From a virus, in IMG/VR virus record IMGVR_UViG_3300024255_000038, positions 1 through 50,621 of that record: 50,621 bases of DNA. The stretch is one strand, 5' to 3'. Below are positions 21,801 to 31,003 of the stretch, in pieces. The notes under the pieces were generated by a model. It ran no database searches and was not told the origin of the DNA. It saw nothing but the letters and a program-made list of their open reading frames with translations. The translations under genes were made by a program, and so were the position numbers. How positions within the stretch are numbered: position 1 is the stretch's first letter; every line of letters begins with the position of its first letter.

Positions 21801-24610
21801 TATACTGATGCTCCAAATAATCCGAACGTTGGTAAAAATTCTAACAATTCAGGTTTGTTATTAGTTGGTACTACTACAGTAGAACCACCTCCACCTCCAC
21901 CTGATGCAGAGGCACTTGATTTTGATGCCTGGGTACTAACAGCAGCAGCAACTTTTGTCATCGCTGCCATCTTTTCTCCAGTTTTAACCTCTTCCTGATC
22001 TTCTGCCTTTACTTTAGCATCGGCAGTTGCGGTAGTAGTCTCTAAAAGACCGTCAGGATTGATTACCTTTCTAGTCTCCATGATAGCATCCTGAAGTGCT
22101 TGGAATGCTATATTCTTTTTTGCTTCTGGTGTTTGGGCAATTTGTGCTCCTCCAGTGTTACCATTAGGATTTCCCACTCCACTGAGTGCTCCAGAAGCAA
22201 CATCAGCATTCATTTGAGACATAATGTCTGGGTTATCACTAACTAAAGGTGCTCCTCCTCTAGCAGCATCCAGAGCAGAAGCAACTTGTTCTACAGTGTG
22301 AGAAGATGCATTACCACCTCCATACATAGATCTCCCAGTAGCAGGATCAGGTAGAGATGCCCATTCTCCTGCCAATGCTTTCATGGCACCAGTTCTATCA
22401 TTATGCTCCTTAGATATATATCTCCAAGCATATGGTTGCTTATGCTTGATAAGTCCTATACCGATTTTATCCTGCATTGTCTTATCAAACTTAGCACTCT
22501 TATCAATACCCATAGTATTGACAATTGCTTTCATTGTTCCAGGGATAACCTGATAACGACCAGCAGCAAATATACCATAATCCCCTTCTTGAGGATTAGA
22601 CTTATTCATCAAAAATGACTGTCGTTCAATCAACTCACCGACACTCATATCAGTCAGTTTTTTCTTGACTATACTACTAGAATCGTGAGTACTTCCGACA
22701 ATACGGTTACCCTTAGTACCTTGATTCATTGAGTTATATCCACCTTCACCAGATGCAATGAAATCTAGGAGTCCACCAGCAGCAAATTCGGGTGGTCTAG
22801 TTAGTGGTGCTTGAGCAAATAATCCACCAACATTAAAAGTGTATATGCTACTGCCGCCCTTAGTGTCTCCACCAGCAGCGTAACCCATCTCCCTCATCAT
22901 CTCTTCTTGTTTCTTCCTTCTATTATATAACTTACCAGCAAAAGAGTCATTACTTACATTATCCAACTCACCTCTAGTTGCTTTCTGTGCTTGACCACTA
23001 AACCATGACATGGGGTTGAGTAGATTGAAATTGTTTTGAGTAGGTCCACCCTGATCAAAACTATTATACATGCCCCCCAGATTAAATCCGCCGCTATTTG
23101 CTTCCTTTATTCTACGAGTAGTAAGTTTAGGATTATTTTTTGTTGCAGGAGTATCAAATGGTACTATGAATGCACCACCTTGTTTCTTTTCTGCAACATA
23201 TTCAGTTCCATGACCAATGAATGATGTTGATTTACCATCCAGAGATACTGGATAACCTGATTGGGGACCTTGAATCCAACCACCCATCGCTTTTTTGGGT
23301 AGTTTATTCTTTTTATCTGCCTGCTTTTCTTTCTTAGGAATTGAACCAGACACACTGGATGCAATTGCCGATGCTGGCATGTTCTTGATAAACTTTGGTT
23401 TCCCTGCCTCCTCTGCCTGATCACCAATCACATAAGCATTATTAAACTTAGATTGAATTGCCTGAATAGACTTAGGCAGAATCTTACTATAAGGTTCCTT
23501 ATTGTCCTTATCGTAAGACCCATATTCAATCATTGCCCCCGCTTTTTGTGCAGATGCCACAGTAGCATCATGAACTGGTTTGTACTTATCATCCTGATTG
23601 GATGGAGGAACAAATACTGCTTGATACCCTAGTTCTTTAATTGCTGCGATTGCCGCTGCAACTCCTTCTGCTCCTTTCTGAGGATCAGCGAAATCCTTAG
23701 AACCAGCAGTAAGAATAACATGCTGCTTGTTACTTTGTTTACCTTCTGGAGTAGTGTTTGCACCATTGCCCTCGGTTTGTTGTGAATCTGCTATCGCACT
23801 TTCTTGATCATTAGCATTATTATTAGCGAGCACAACGGCAGTAGTTCCAACAACAGCAGTAGTTGCCAGCAACGCCAATCCACCTTTGCCCCTCAATCGC
23901 ATCTTCATCCCCTTCATCCCCTTCAGGAGATTCTTACGGAATGTTGTTAATACCCAGATGAAATCTTTAACTAACTTTGCTGGATTCTTTAACCATCTTA
24001 GACCTAATAGTAATGTTCCTAGTGATAAGAAGAATTGACCAAAACCTACCAGTTTTTCCCACCAAGTTGCCTCAGGGTCAAACATTGCACCAAGACCATC
24101 CAGTATCCCTCCAACAGTACCTTTGAAGAAATTGAATATGAACGTTGCTACAGTGATAACACCATCAACAATATCTTCTAATTTTTTTATATTCTTTTCG
24201 TCCGCTAACCATTCCAAAATCCCCCTTACAACGAAGGTTTTAAATAACCATCCTCCTAGTTTAGCAAGACTCTCAAAAAATCCTGCTACTACAGGAGCAA
24301 TAAATTCGGTAAGACCACTTCCTTTCTTCTCATCATCTTTAGATGCTCCCTGTAGATCACCAGAGTTTTCATTAATACCCTTAAGGAGATCCGCTTCCAT
24401 TGCTGCATTGACCTTTAGGTCATCAGCAATTTTTTGGAGAATAACTCCCATGCTATTGAGTGTTGCACCAAGTTGATTACTACCTTTTACAACTTTTACA
24501 GAAATAATATTTGCGGATACAGTACCTTCAGAGTCATCTTTACTTACTTGACCCCTAGGACTTAAAAATTTATAAAAGTCTATCTTTGATGTCTTACCAG
24601 ACTTCTGCAT
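21800..24610 (-). CDS. Hub/tape-measure-like protein with lambda R-type transglycosylase domain
   Basis: 936 residues. About 100-200 contains RGILEWLADEKNIKKLEDIV, a module shared with the next protein. About 250 holds a hydrophobic stretch (GLALLATTAVVGTTAVVLAN). About 297-400 is an alpha/beta segment (HVILTAGSKDF, YQAVFVPPS, YVIGDQ) reminiscent of SGNH hydrolases but without an evident catalytic Ser. About 615-775 resembles lambda endolysin R: SGEGGYNS, AAGRYQVIPGTM, AGEWASLPDP. This domain would cut peptidoglycan during DNA entry. The C-terminus is Ser/Gly-rich. Confidence 0.75.
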   Translation of the reverse strand: MQKSGKTSKIDFYKFLSPRGQVSKDDSEGTVSANIISVKVVKGSNQLGATLNSMGVILQKIADDLKVNAAMEADLLKGINENSGDLQGASKDDEKKGSGLTEFIAPVVAGFFESLAKLGGWLFKTFVVRGILEWLADEKNIKKLEDIVDGVITVATFIFNFFKGTVGGILDGLGAMFDPEATWWEKLVGFGQFFLSLGTLLLGLRWLKNPAKLVKDFIWVLTTFRKNLLKGMKGMKMRLRGKGGLALLATTAVVGTTAVVLANNNANDQESAIADSQQTEGNGANTTPEGKQSNKQHVILTAGSKDFADPQKGAEGVAAAIAAIKELGYQAVFVPPSNQDDKYKPVHDATVASAQKAGAMIEYGSYDKDNKEPYSKILPKSIQAIQSKFNNAYVIGDQAEEAGKPKFIKNMPASAIASSVSGSIPKKEKQADKKNKLPKKAMGGWIQGPQSGYPVSLDGKSTSFIGHGTEYVAEKKQGGAFIVPFDTPATKNNPKLTTRRIKEANSGGFNLGGMYNSFDQGGPTQNNFNLLNPMSWFSGQAQKATRGELDNVSNDSFAGKLYNRRKKQEEMMREMGYAAGGDTKGGSSIYTFNVGGLFAQAPLTRPPEFAAGGLLDFIASGEGGYNSMNQGTKGNRIVGSTHDSSSIVKKKLTDMSVGELIERQSFLMNKSNPQEGDYGIFAAGRYQVIPGTMKAIVNTMGIDKSAKFDKTMQDKIGIGLIKHKQPYAWRYISKEHNDRTGAMKALAGEWASLPDPATGRSMYGGGNASSHTVEQVASALDAARGGAPLVSDNPDIMSQMNADVASGALSGVGNPNGNTGGAQIAQTPEAKKNIAFQALQDAIMETRKVINPDGLLETTTATADAKVKAEDQEEVKTGEKMAAMTKVAAAVSTQASKSSASASGGGGGGSTVVVPTNNKPELLEFLPTFGLFGASV

Positions 24611-27600
24611 TACTTAGTAGGATAAGATGAATTTGGGTCACGATATAGAACTATAGGTTCCCCACCAGTATTTATGATCTTGGTATTGGTGATTGGGAGT
24701 GTAATTGGTACTACAGTCTTACCCTTCTTATCTACTTCACTGTCTGCCTTATTTAATGCATTTGTTTTTGACATCGTTGCTACAGCAGGAGTGGCACCAG
24801 GTGCAGATGTAGAAGACATTTGTGGTGGAGGACTTGCTGATGCAGGAGCAAGACTACTCTTTTCATTACCATATATTTGTCCACGAACATCATTAATTGC
24901 AGAATCTAGCATACCAAAGATACGCGCCATCTTTTGCTCTTGAGTCTCTGCTGGTGCCCTTGATGCTTGATTATCACTATCTTGCGTAGTTGTACTATCA
25001 CTAGTGTTGCCACCTGGAGTAGTATTAACACTTGTATCAGTACTATCGTCTGCTGTTACAGGACTAGTCTTAACATTTGCATTAGAAGAACCACTACCAC
25101 TCAAGTTTTCAAAGTGCCATGCTTCAGTAGCGCCAGGTCTGTCCCTTCGTAAACCCCAAGCACTTTTATTCAGTGTCTTAAATCCAAATGTTTCAGAATT
25201 ATCCCACAACCACTTATATCCTGCATCAAAGTAGTTAAGGTCAGCAGCAAGACCAAATCCATGATTAGATGTTCCTGGAACTGCTGCTGTACCACGAGGT
25301 TTAGTATTATACATGTGCTGTTGATCAGCAAATGTTCTAAAGGTATCATTAATACCAATAGGATGACCCGCTTTCTTAGCAGCATCCAACATAGATTGAA
25401 ACTGCTTTGCAACACTCTTATGCAACTTACCTCTTCCTGCTTGCCCCCAACCTGCATAACCTTTCACTCCTTGCATCTCGGAAGCAGGTACTTCTCCATT
25501 CTTATACTTACCTATTGGACCACCACCTGCGAAACCTGGCAGTTCTCCACCAAGAGCAAATCCTGCCCATCCAGCAGCACGATAGTTAGACTGTGCAGGA
25601 TTTGAAACAGGTGTTAATTTTTGTGGTTGTATTGGTTGTTCATTTTGGGTCTGCCACCTAGAAAGAGCACCAGTGTTTGTACTAGTAGACTTTAAACCAC
25701 CACCCTTTGCAAGTTCTGGTGCCTTATCTTCATCCTTGTCTATTCCCTCAGGTTTTTGTCCTTCTTCATTGGTAAACATACCAATGAGTCCTTTAAGTGG
25801 ACCAGGAGGAAGATTATCCTTTGCAAAGGCATTAACTTGGTCAATAAGACCTTTAGCACCAGGAATTGAACCTATCATAGCATCTTCCATTTGTCTGATA
25901 CCAGGAATCAGATCTCTAAACAAAGAGAATACGTCAAGTCCTAATGAAACATAGGGACCAGCAGCAAAACCAAATGCTCCAGATAAGTCAAACGCAGCAG
26001 ATAATGCTTCAATACCAGCACCAACTACATCGCCATCAGTTAAGCGATCATATGCAAATAGTAAGTTAATAAGACCACCAACAATTGGTAGTGCTTTACC
26101 ACCAATTCTTTGAATAAGTGGTTTCGGTTCCAATAGAGAAAGACCTTTCTTCTGAAGGTACTCCTCCATCATTATACCTGCACCAGAAGACATGACCTTG
26201 GTCATAACCTGTCCTGCCATTGCCTTGATGGGTTTCATCATTGGTTCAAAGAACTTACCCAAAGGTTCTACGATCTTTGCTGTCGCAAAATTCTTAACCC
26301 AATTTCCAGCACCTTTTAAACCATTATCTGCCCAAGCAACAGCATCTCCTGCCTTACTCTTAAGATTAGCACCAAGTGTTCTTGCCCTATCTCCGTATTT
26401 TTTTCCTATTTCTAAACTCGTTTCCCATGCTTTTTTTGCCTTGTCAGAGAACCTAGCATAGATTTCTGCTGCGCTTCCACTCAATCCATACTTTTTACGT
26501 GCATCTTTTATTTGTTCTGCAATTACAGCGGCAGGTTTATCAATCAGAACACCTTTGAGATTCTTGGCATGATCACCCAAGAAATCTGCAAATTTCATTA
26601 AACTGCTTTTAATCCCCTCTGCTGCGGAGACTGACATATCCTCAATACTATTACCAAGTCTTCCTAGTAAACCTGCTGGTTTATTTTTCCTTGCTTGTTT
26701 TACTAATGCTTCTATACCTGCTTCAGTAAGTTCTTCGCCTGACTGTTTGGCAACTTTTCTTAATCTAGCATATTCTTCTGCTTGTTCAAGATTCTTAAAA
26801 CCATGCCTCTTCTTAATATTTTCAAGAATTTCTGCTCTGGATCTTACATTATTAGTATTTGGAGTTGGTGTTGATTTTGGTTTGGGATTATCTGGATCAG
26901 GTATATCATCAGACGACTGCAATGCATCAAACAATGCCATTGCGTCTTGGATAAGACTAAATGGATTTAGTAGATACGATAATGCCTTTAGACCTATTAT
27001 GCCTGTTAAAAGGGTTCCCACCCCTACAATCATATCCCATGCGCCACCTAGATTACCATTAGCAATCGCTTTAGCACCGCCAAAGATCTTGGCAAGACCA
27101 TCAAATATTGCGCCTACACTAAAAGTAACTAACTTATATACAAAATCCCCAACCATCTTAAGAGTATTGAAGATGTCTTCCATCTTCTTAAGATTTTTTT
27201 CATCAGAAAACCACTCAAGTATTCCTCTTGAGATTGCAGTTCTTGCTAACCAAGCAAACAAATTACCGAATGGTCCGAGAATTTTCTCTAACCATCCAAG
27301 AGGATTCTTTTTTTTCTTAACTTCATCCTCTAAATCGTCTTCTAATCCATCTTTACGTTCTGAACTTATCCCACCTTCTGCTTCTATCTCTGCTCTAGCA
27401 TCTCTTCTGAGATCACTAAGTCTTTCTTGCTCTGCAAGTTGATCCCCTAAGAATGATGATCTATTGGATATTGTTTCAGAAATATCCATCATCACATAAC
27501 CCATACCCTCCAGAGTCTTACCAATTTGATTGGCAGATGTAACTACAGAGTATACTGATTTTTTAACCGAGCTAGCAACCTTTATCCCCCCAGATTCTTC

Positions 27601-27654
27601 ACTAGAAACCGTAGTGGGGATCAACTTATGTGGTTTGATTTTGGATGCTAGCAT
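24610..27654 (-). CDS. Hub/tape-measure-like protein with VanY-like D,D-peptidase domain
   Basis: 1014 residues. About 140-260 contains RGILEWFSDEKNLKKMEDIF, homologous to the 936-aa neighbour. The long middle is amphipathic and helical (KAKKAWETSLEIGKKYGDRA). About 730-850 is a peptidase M15/VanY domain: DTFRTFADQQHMY, SNHGFGLAADL (zinc motif SxHxxGxAxD) and EAWHFEN (ExWH). It would cleave peptidoglycan stem peptides. Start lies 6 nt after the end of the gp26 frameshift extension; the stop overlaps the next start by one base. Confidence 0.8.
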   Translation of the reverse strand: MLASKIKPHKLIPTTVSSEESGGIKVASSVKKSVYSVVTSANQIGKTLEGMGYVMMDISETISNRSSFLGDQLAEQERLSDLRRDARAEIEAEGGISSERKDGLEDDLEDEVKKKKNPLGWLEKILGPFGNLFAWLARTAISRGILEWFSDEKNLKKMEDIFNTLKMVGDFVYKLVTFSVGAIFDGLAKIFGGAKAIANGNLGGAWDMIVGVGTLLTGIIGLKALSYLLNPFSLIQDAMALFDALQSSDDIPDPDNPKPKSTPTPNTNNVRSRAEILENIKKRHGFKNLEQAEEYARLRKVAKQSGEELTEAGIEALVKQARKNKPAGLLGRLGNSIEDMSVSAAEGIKSSLMKFADFLGDHAKNLKGVLIDKPAAVIAEQIKDARKKYGLSGSAAEIYARFSDKAKKAWETSLEIGKKYGDRARTLGANLKSKAGDAVAWADNGLKGAGNWVKNFATAKIVEPLGKFFEPMMKPIKAMAGQVMTKVMSSGAGIMMEEYLQKKGLSLLEPKPLIQRIGGKALPIVGGLINLLFAYDRLTDGDVVGAGIEALSAAFDLSGAFGFAAGPYVSLGLDVFSLFRDLIPGIRQMEDAMIGSIPGAKGLIDQVNAFAKDNLPPGPLKGLIGMFTNEEGQKPEGIDKDEDKAPELAKGGGLKSTSTNTGALSRWQTQNEQPIQPQKLTPVSNPAQSNYRAAGWAGFALGGELPGFAGGGPIGKYKNGEVPASEMQGVKGYAGWGQAGRGKLHKSVAKQFQSMLDAAKKAGHPIGINDTFRTFADQQHMYNTKPRGTAAVPGTSNHGFGLAADLNYFDAGYKWLWDNSETFGFKTLNKSAWGLRRDRPGATEAWHFENLSGSGSSNANVKTSPVTADDSTDTSVNTTPGGNTSDSTTTQDSDNQASRAPAETQEQKMARIFGMLDSAINDVRGQIYGNEKSSLAPASASPPPQMSSTSAPGATPAVATMSKTNALNKADSEVDKKGKTVVPITLPITNTKIINTGGEPIVLYRDPNSSYPTK

Positions 27655-27659
27655 TACGC

Positions 27660-27848
27660 TTACTTGTTGTTTCTATCTTTGTACCTCTTCTCCTCTTCTT
27701 TCAAATGGTTGATCAAGAGGTTAACATAAACATCTTTTTCCCATGGCATGATATTATCCAAATATTCAGGGTTCCACTTATGATGGTGAATCAAAGCGAA
27801 ATTAGTCTCATAATAAGTTTGAAGACTTGTATGGAGAAGGACTAGGCG
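27660..27848 (-). CDS. -1 frameshift extension of gp26 (gp51-like position)
   Basis: 62 codons read in the -1 frame after the slippery heptamer T_TTT_TTC at the end of gp26 (GCA AGT TTT TTC GCC TAG). The frame has no ATG, GTG or TTG in a credible initiating position; the first ATG leaves only 29 residues and skips the best-looking part (YETNFALIHHHKWNPEYL). The fusion would be 298 residues. It occupies the place of gene 51 in T4 order. Overlapping short and frameshifted forms are known for tail assembly chaperones (lambda G/GT). Confidence 0.65.
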   Translation of the reverse strand, partial: RLVLLHTSLQTYYETNFALIHHHKWNPEYLDNIMPWEKDVYVNLLINHLKEEEKRYKDRNNK

Positions 27849-28555
27849 AAAAAACTTGCTAAACCCTCAAGTTGGAGAGTCTGTTTTTTCTTAGTCTTAG
27901 GATTAGTAAATTTAATGTCGTGAGATAATTTAGGCATTGTTTCAAAAAACTTTTGAATTTCTTGAAACTGTGTAGTATTCAATTGATCAAGGAACTCAAT
28001 CAATTCTTCCTTTGAAGACTCTTTCGCTTCATATACTTCCTCACCTTCAACAATTTGAAGAATGCAATCTGTAGTCAATTCAAATAGACTTTCTACAGTA
28101 GAATTGGTCTCAAAGTTATTTTTAACAAACATATCCATACTAGGATATTTCATAACCATTGAAATTTTATTATCCAACTTCAAGATGTTTGTATGCTCAG
28201 GTTCAAATTTCACTTCAACCTCACTAAGATCAACTGTTACCTTAACCTGAGTCTCATTATCATCGGGTGAAGTTACCATAAGATCAACAGTTTCACCTAC
28301 AGACTTTGCACGAATGTTCAGGAAAATATATTCAAAGTCAAAAGTGGCAAGTCCTTTGATATCTGTATCAGATAGATTAGTGCAGTTAAGCAGTAAAGTC
28401 TGTACAGTATCAACCATTTGTGCTTGATCTTCTGTTTCCATTGCTAACAATAGCAATTTCTCTTCTTTTACCAGAAATGGGCGATATTTAATTCTTTTCC
28501 CGTCAGAAGGTAGTTTCAATTCATAACGAGGAACATTTAACTTAGGTAATGGCAT
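27842..28555 (-). CDS. 26: Baseplate hub assembly protein gp26
   Basis: 237 residues. MPLPKLNVPRYELKLPSDGK, then KYRPFLVKEEKLLLLAMETE, then LLLNCTNLSDTDIKGLATFD: the pattern of the T4 baseplate protein family (gp26). Acidic, mostly helical C-terminal half. In T4, gp26 helps assemble the central hub and is needed in small amounts. Its last codons contain T_TTT_TTC before TAG, so part of the product may continue into the next frame. GCTAAATA promoter 22 nt upstream. Confidence 0.8.
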   Translation of the reverse strand: MPLPKLNVPRYELKLPSDGKRIKYRPFLVKEEKLLLLAMETEDQAQMVDTVQTLLLNCTNLSDTDIKGLATFDFEYIFLNIRAKSVGETVDLMVTSPDDNETQVKVTVDLSEVEVKFEPEHTNILKLDNKISMVMKYPSMDMFVKNNFETNSTVESLFELTTDCILQIVEGEEVYEAKESSKEELIEFLDQLNTTQFQEIQKFFETMPKLSHDIKFTNPKTKKKQTLQLEGLASFFA

Positions 28556-28576
28556 AGATAATCACTTCATTACAGA

Positions 28577-28584
28577 TATTTAGC
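28577..28584 (-). promoter_or_regulatory. Late promoter variant GCTAAATA
   Basis: NCTAAATA, 22 nt before the gp26 ATG, with the gp54 stop TAA inside. Confidence 0.55.
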
Positions 28585-29521
28585 GGTTCAGAGTTGGACC
28601 AAAGAAGTTCAAAGGTTCTGTCCCTGGAGGTTGGTTAAAGACAGCAGCGTCAAAATTATAGTTGCCAACTTTTGACGCTGCAGAGAAATCAAAGTTATTT
28701 CCAAATAACTCTGTATAGTTACCATCAAAATTTTGAAAGAATTTAGCAGCGTCTTTACCAAGACTATCTAGATACTCTTTTTCTGGACTCTTCTTATCTT
28801 GATTCTTAGTTGACATGTTAACATTTTTATTGTTTGGATAGAATCTGAAGTTTCTATATTGGAATCCAACATTAAATGTAGTGTAGTTTGCTTGCCCTGA
28901 TTGCATTTCTACTTGTCCCAAATTGTATGGGAACACATCTGCCAAGCACCAAACACCTGTAATATCATTCTCGTAATAGAACCCTCTCTTACTATCTCTA
29001 TTGCGACCAGTCCTTTGCTCTGGAATAAGATCGTCTTCTGTAAAGAATCTCTTCTTACCGCCACCCCTTTCCATCTTATAAATCTTCATCGTACATGTGT
29101 AATTGTCTAAGAGATCCACATGTTGAGTAGTATCATTCATGATCAAATTTATCCACCTATCAAAAAAGGTATAGGTTTGCATTGATCTGGGCATGATGAA
29201 TGAGACACTTATCTCACTATGACTCTGACCAGTAGCATACTTATAAGCAGAACCAATATTATTTACAGTTGCGGTTGTCAAGTTCCTACTAGGAGATGAA
29301 ACACTAGATGCATAGTGATTCAATAGAGTTGCTAGTCTATCAGAGTTTCTACCATAAGGAATCAGAGCATTTCCATACATCTCCTGGAGTACTCTAGGTT
29401 GCCCAAACTCAACTCCATAAAGATTATTAAGAGAAGGTGCATCCTTGTTACTCTTAATAAGTGATTGAAACTGTGTAAAAGAGTTATCACTAAAGCGACT
29501 TTCGTTGAATCTAATTGACAT
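28580..29521 (-). CDS. 54: Baseplate tail-tube initiator gp54
   Basis: 313 residues, close to T4 gp54 (320). RYGRNSDRLATLL-type N-terminal region, then EISVSFIMPRSMQTYTFFDRWINLIMND (strand, aromatic helix) and a tube-like C-terminal half (VWCLADVFPYNLGQVEMQ, YTTFNVGFQYRNFRFYP). In T4, gp54 on the hub starts tail-tube polymerisation. The start overlaps the gp4 stop by one base. Assignment against gp48 is made by comparison of the two tube-fold proteins. Confidence 0.75.
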   Translation of the reverse strand: MSIRFNESRFSDNSFTQFQSLIKSNKDAPSLNNLYGVEFGQPRVLQEMYGNALIPYGRNSDRLATLLNHYASSVSSPSRNLTTATVNNIGSAYKYATGQSHSEISVSFIMPRSMQTYTFFDRWINLIMNDTTQHVDLLDNYTCTMKIYKMERGGGKKRFFTEDDLIPEQRTGRNRDSKRGFYYENDITGVWCLADVFPYNLGQVEMQSGQANYTTFNVGFQYRNFRFYPNNKNVNMSTKNQDKKSPEKEYLDSLGKDAAKFFQNFDGNYTELFGNNFDFSAASKVGNYNFDAAVFNQPPGTEPLNFFGPTLNR

Positions 29522-29940
29522 TATACCTTAAGTTCCTTTTCGGTTATGAGCATAAACTCTAAAGAATGATCTTTGCAGAACTCTCGCGCTGCTTTCCATT
29601 TCGCTTGATTGACACTATAGGTGACAACTTCATTAATATATCTTTTCGTAACTCTTTTTTGAGTCTTTGGTTCTAAAGTTTGTTTGAAGGGTTTGACTTC
29701 CACAATATACTTTTTGTTTGATGCTTTAACATAGAAATCGGGAAAATATCTATGCCTCTTTCCATCCACTGGTGAAATATATGGGATGATGATCTCTTCA
29801 CTTCCCCATTCAGTAACTGAGGTAGTATTGTCGCACCATTTCATGAATTTATATTCCCAAGACGACCGATAAACAATGCCAGTGACATCTCCTCGGTACT
29901 TAGCAGGAAAAGATGGTGTGTACTTCCCTCTATAGTGCAT
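29521..29940 (-). CDS. 4: Head completion nuclease gp4
   Basis: 139 residues from ATG 29940. The start MHYRGKYTPSFPAKYRGD matches the T4 gp4 start (MAYSGKW...KYRGD), and the longer frame to 29997 would run past the late promoter. TYRSSWEYKF-type motif, EWGSEEIIIPY, HRYFPDFYV (Asp), YIVEVKP (E-x-K) give a PD-(D/E)XK fold; the end NQAKWKAAREFC matches T4. It completes DNA-filled heads before tail joining. TATAAATA lies 24 nt upstream. Confidence 0.9.
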   Translation of the reverse strand: MHYRGKYTPSFPAKYRGDVTGIVYRSSWEYKFMKWCDNTTSVTEWGSEEIIIPYISPVDGKRHRYFPDFYVKASNKKYIVEVKPFKQTLEPKTQKRVTKRYINEVVTYSVNQAKWKAAREFCKDHSLEFMLITEKELKV

Positions 29941-29945
29941 AAATA
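29938..29945 (+). promoter_or_regulatory. Late promoter CATAAATA (plus strand)
   Basis: NATAAATA on the plus strand, 27 nt before the GTG start of gp48. It covers the start codon of gp4 on the other strand. Confidence 0.65.
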
Positions 29946-29963
29946 TAATTGGACCATTACTTA

Positions 29964-29971
29964 TATTTATA
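29964..29971 (-). promoter_or_regulatory. Late promoter TATAAATA (minus strand)
   Basis: Perfect T4 late octamer 24 nt before the gp4 ATG; it abuts the GTG of gp48 on the plus strand. Confidence 0.85.
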
Positions 29972-31003
29972 GTGGCATCTAATAAGAAATCGGTCACACT
30001 AAAGTATCCTGAGAAATTACCCTTTGCGGAGAAGGGTAGGGGATCAGCTGATAGTTATCAAGCAGAATATGCAGATTATATAAAATTTTCTAGATATCAA
30101 TTTAAGAATAGTGGTGGTCCTCAATACTTTAACGTACCAGACAATTCAAATAAAACTAATAAGGAGTTAATTACATCTGCTTATATTGCAATGCCGTCGT
30201 CGCTCTCTGCCGACTACGGTGTTAACTATCAGCAGGCAAACTTAGGTGCTTTAGGTAAAGCAGCAGTTGGTGCATTAGCAGCAGAAAGTTCTGGAGAAAT
30301 TGCTGCAACTCTTCAAGAAGCAGCAAAAGCAGGTTTACCTGAATCTGCATTCAACAACCTATCTCAAGGCATCCAGGGTGTTGGTGGAATGATCGGTCTG
30401 AATACCGATGGCATCTCTCCTAATATGCTATCTGCAATCTCTCAAGGTAAAGTATTCAATCCTTACTCAGAACAAGTATTTCAGGGTGTAGGATTTAGAA
30501 GTTTTAACTTTAACTTCAAGATGGTTGCTAGAAGTGAGAAAGAAGCACAAAGCATTCAAGATATTCTTGAGATGTTTAAGACTGGACTATTGCCCTCATA
30601 TGGTTCTGGTGGCAGTGGTAAGGGAGGATCTCTTGGAGGTCTACTGACTAAAAGTGGTGCCAATCAAAGATTCTTGAATGTGCCAGATAAGTTTCTGATT
30701 CAATTTATTAGAGTTGGAGAAGGTTCATTATCATCACAAGCACTTGATCACTTCAAGATTGATTACTGTGTATGTACCGCTATGAGTGTAAACTATACTC
30801 CAGATGGTCAATATGTCGCAATCAAAAATGAACGCTTGAAGAAAGCGTACAGAGCACAGAACAGAAATCTAAGTTCTGGTTCTCCAGATAATATGACTCA
30901 AGGTCAAGCACCTGGGATGATCTATGTCCCTGCAATTACCTTAGATCTTCAGTTTACTGAAACATCTATCATCACTCAAGAAAAAGCAATCGCTGGATAC
31001 TAA
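29972..31003 (+). CDS. 48: Baseplate tail-tube cap/associated protein gp48
   Basis: 343 residues from GTG 29972 (MASNKKSVTLKYPEKLPF). Tube-fold features: QVFQGVGFRSFNFNFKMVAR near residue 180, then a helix (EAQSIQDILEMFKTGL), then FLIQFIRVGE, CTAMSVNYTPDGQ and ITLDLQFTETSII. T4 gp48 (364 aa) sits on the hub and with gp54 forms the first tube-like ring. The stop overlaps the gp53 ATG by one base. Only gp48 and gp53 are on this strand. Confidence 0.85.
   Translation: MASNKKSVTLKYPEKLPFAEKGRGSADSYQAEYADYIKFSRYQFKNSGGPQYFNVPDNSNKTNKELITSAYIAMPSSLSADYGVNYQQANLGALGKAAVGALAAESSGEIAATLQEAAKAGLPESAFNNLSQGIQGVGGMIGLNTDGISPNMLSAISQGKVFNPYSEQVFQGVGFRSFNFNFKMVARSEKEAQSIQDILEMFKTGLLPSYGSGGSGKGGSLGGLLTKSGANQRFLNVPDKFLIQFIRVGEGSLSSQALDHFKIDYCVCTAMSVNYTPDGQYVAIKNERLKKAYRAQNRNLSSGSPDNMTQGQAPGMIYVPAITLDLQFTETSIITQEKAIAGY

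Noticed and set aside
22403-22618. Plus-strand frames within the transglycosylase region
   Set aside because: Composition like other antisense frames, and no start context.
26747-27442. 231-codon plus-strand frame inside the 1014-aa hub protein
   Set aside because: Antisense shadow of a well-supported gene, with no ribosome site or promoter.
29941-29997. Longer gp4 start at 29997
   Set aside because: It lies upstream of the TATAAATA promoter, and the T4 gp4 N-terminus aligns with the ATG at 29940.
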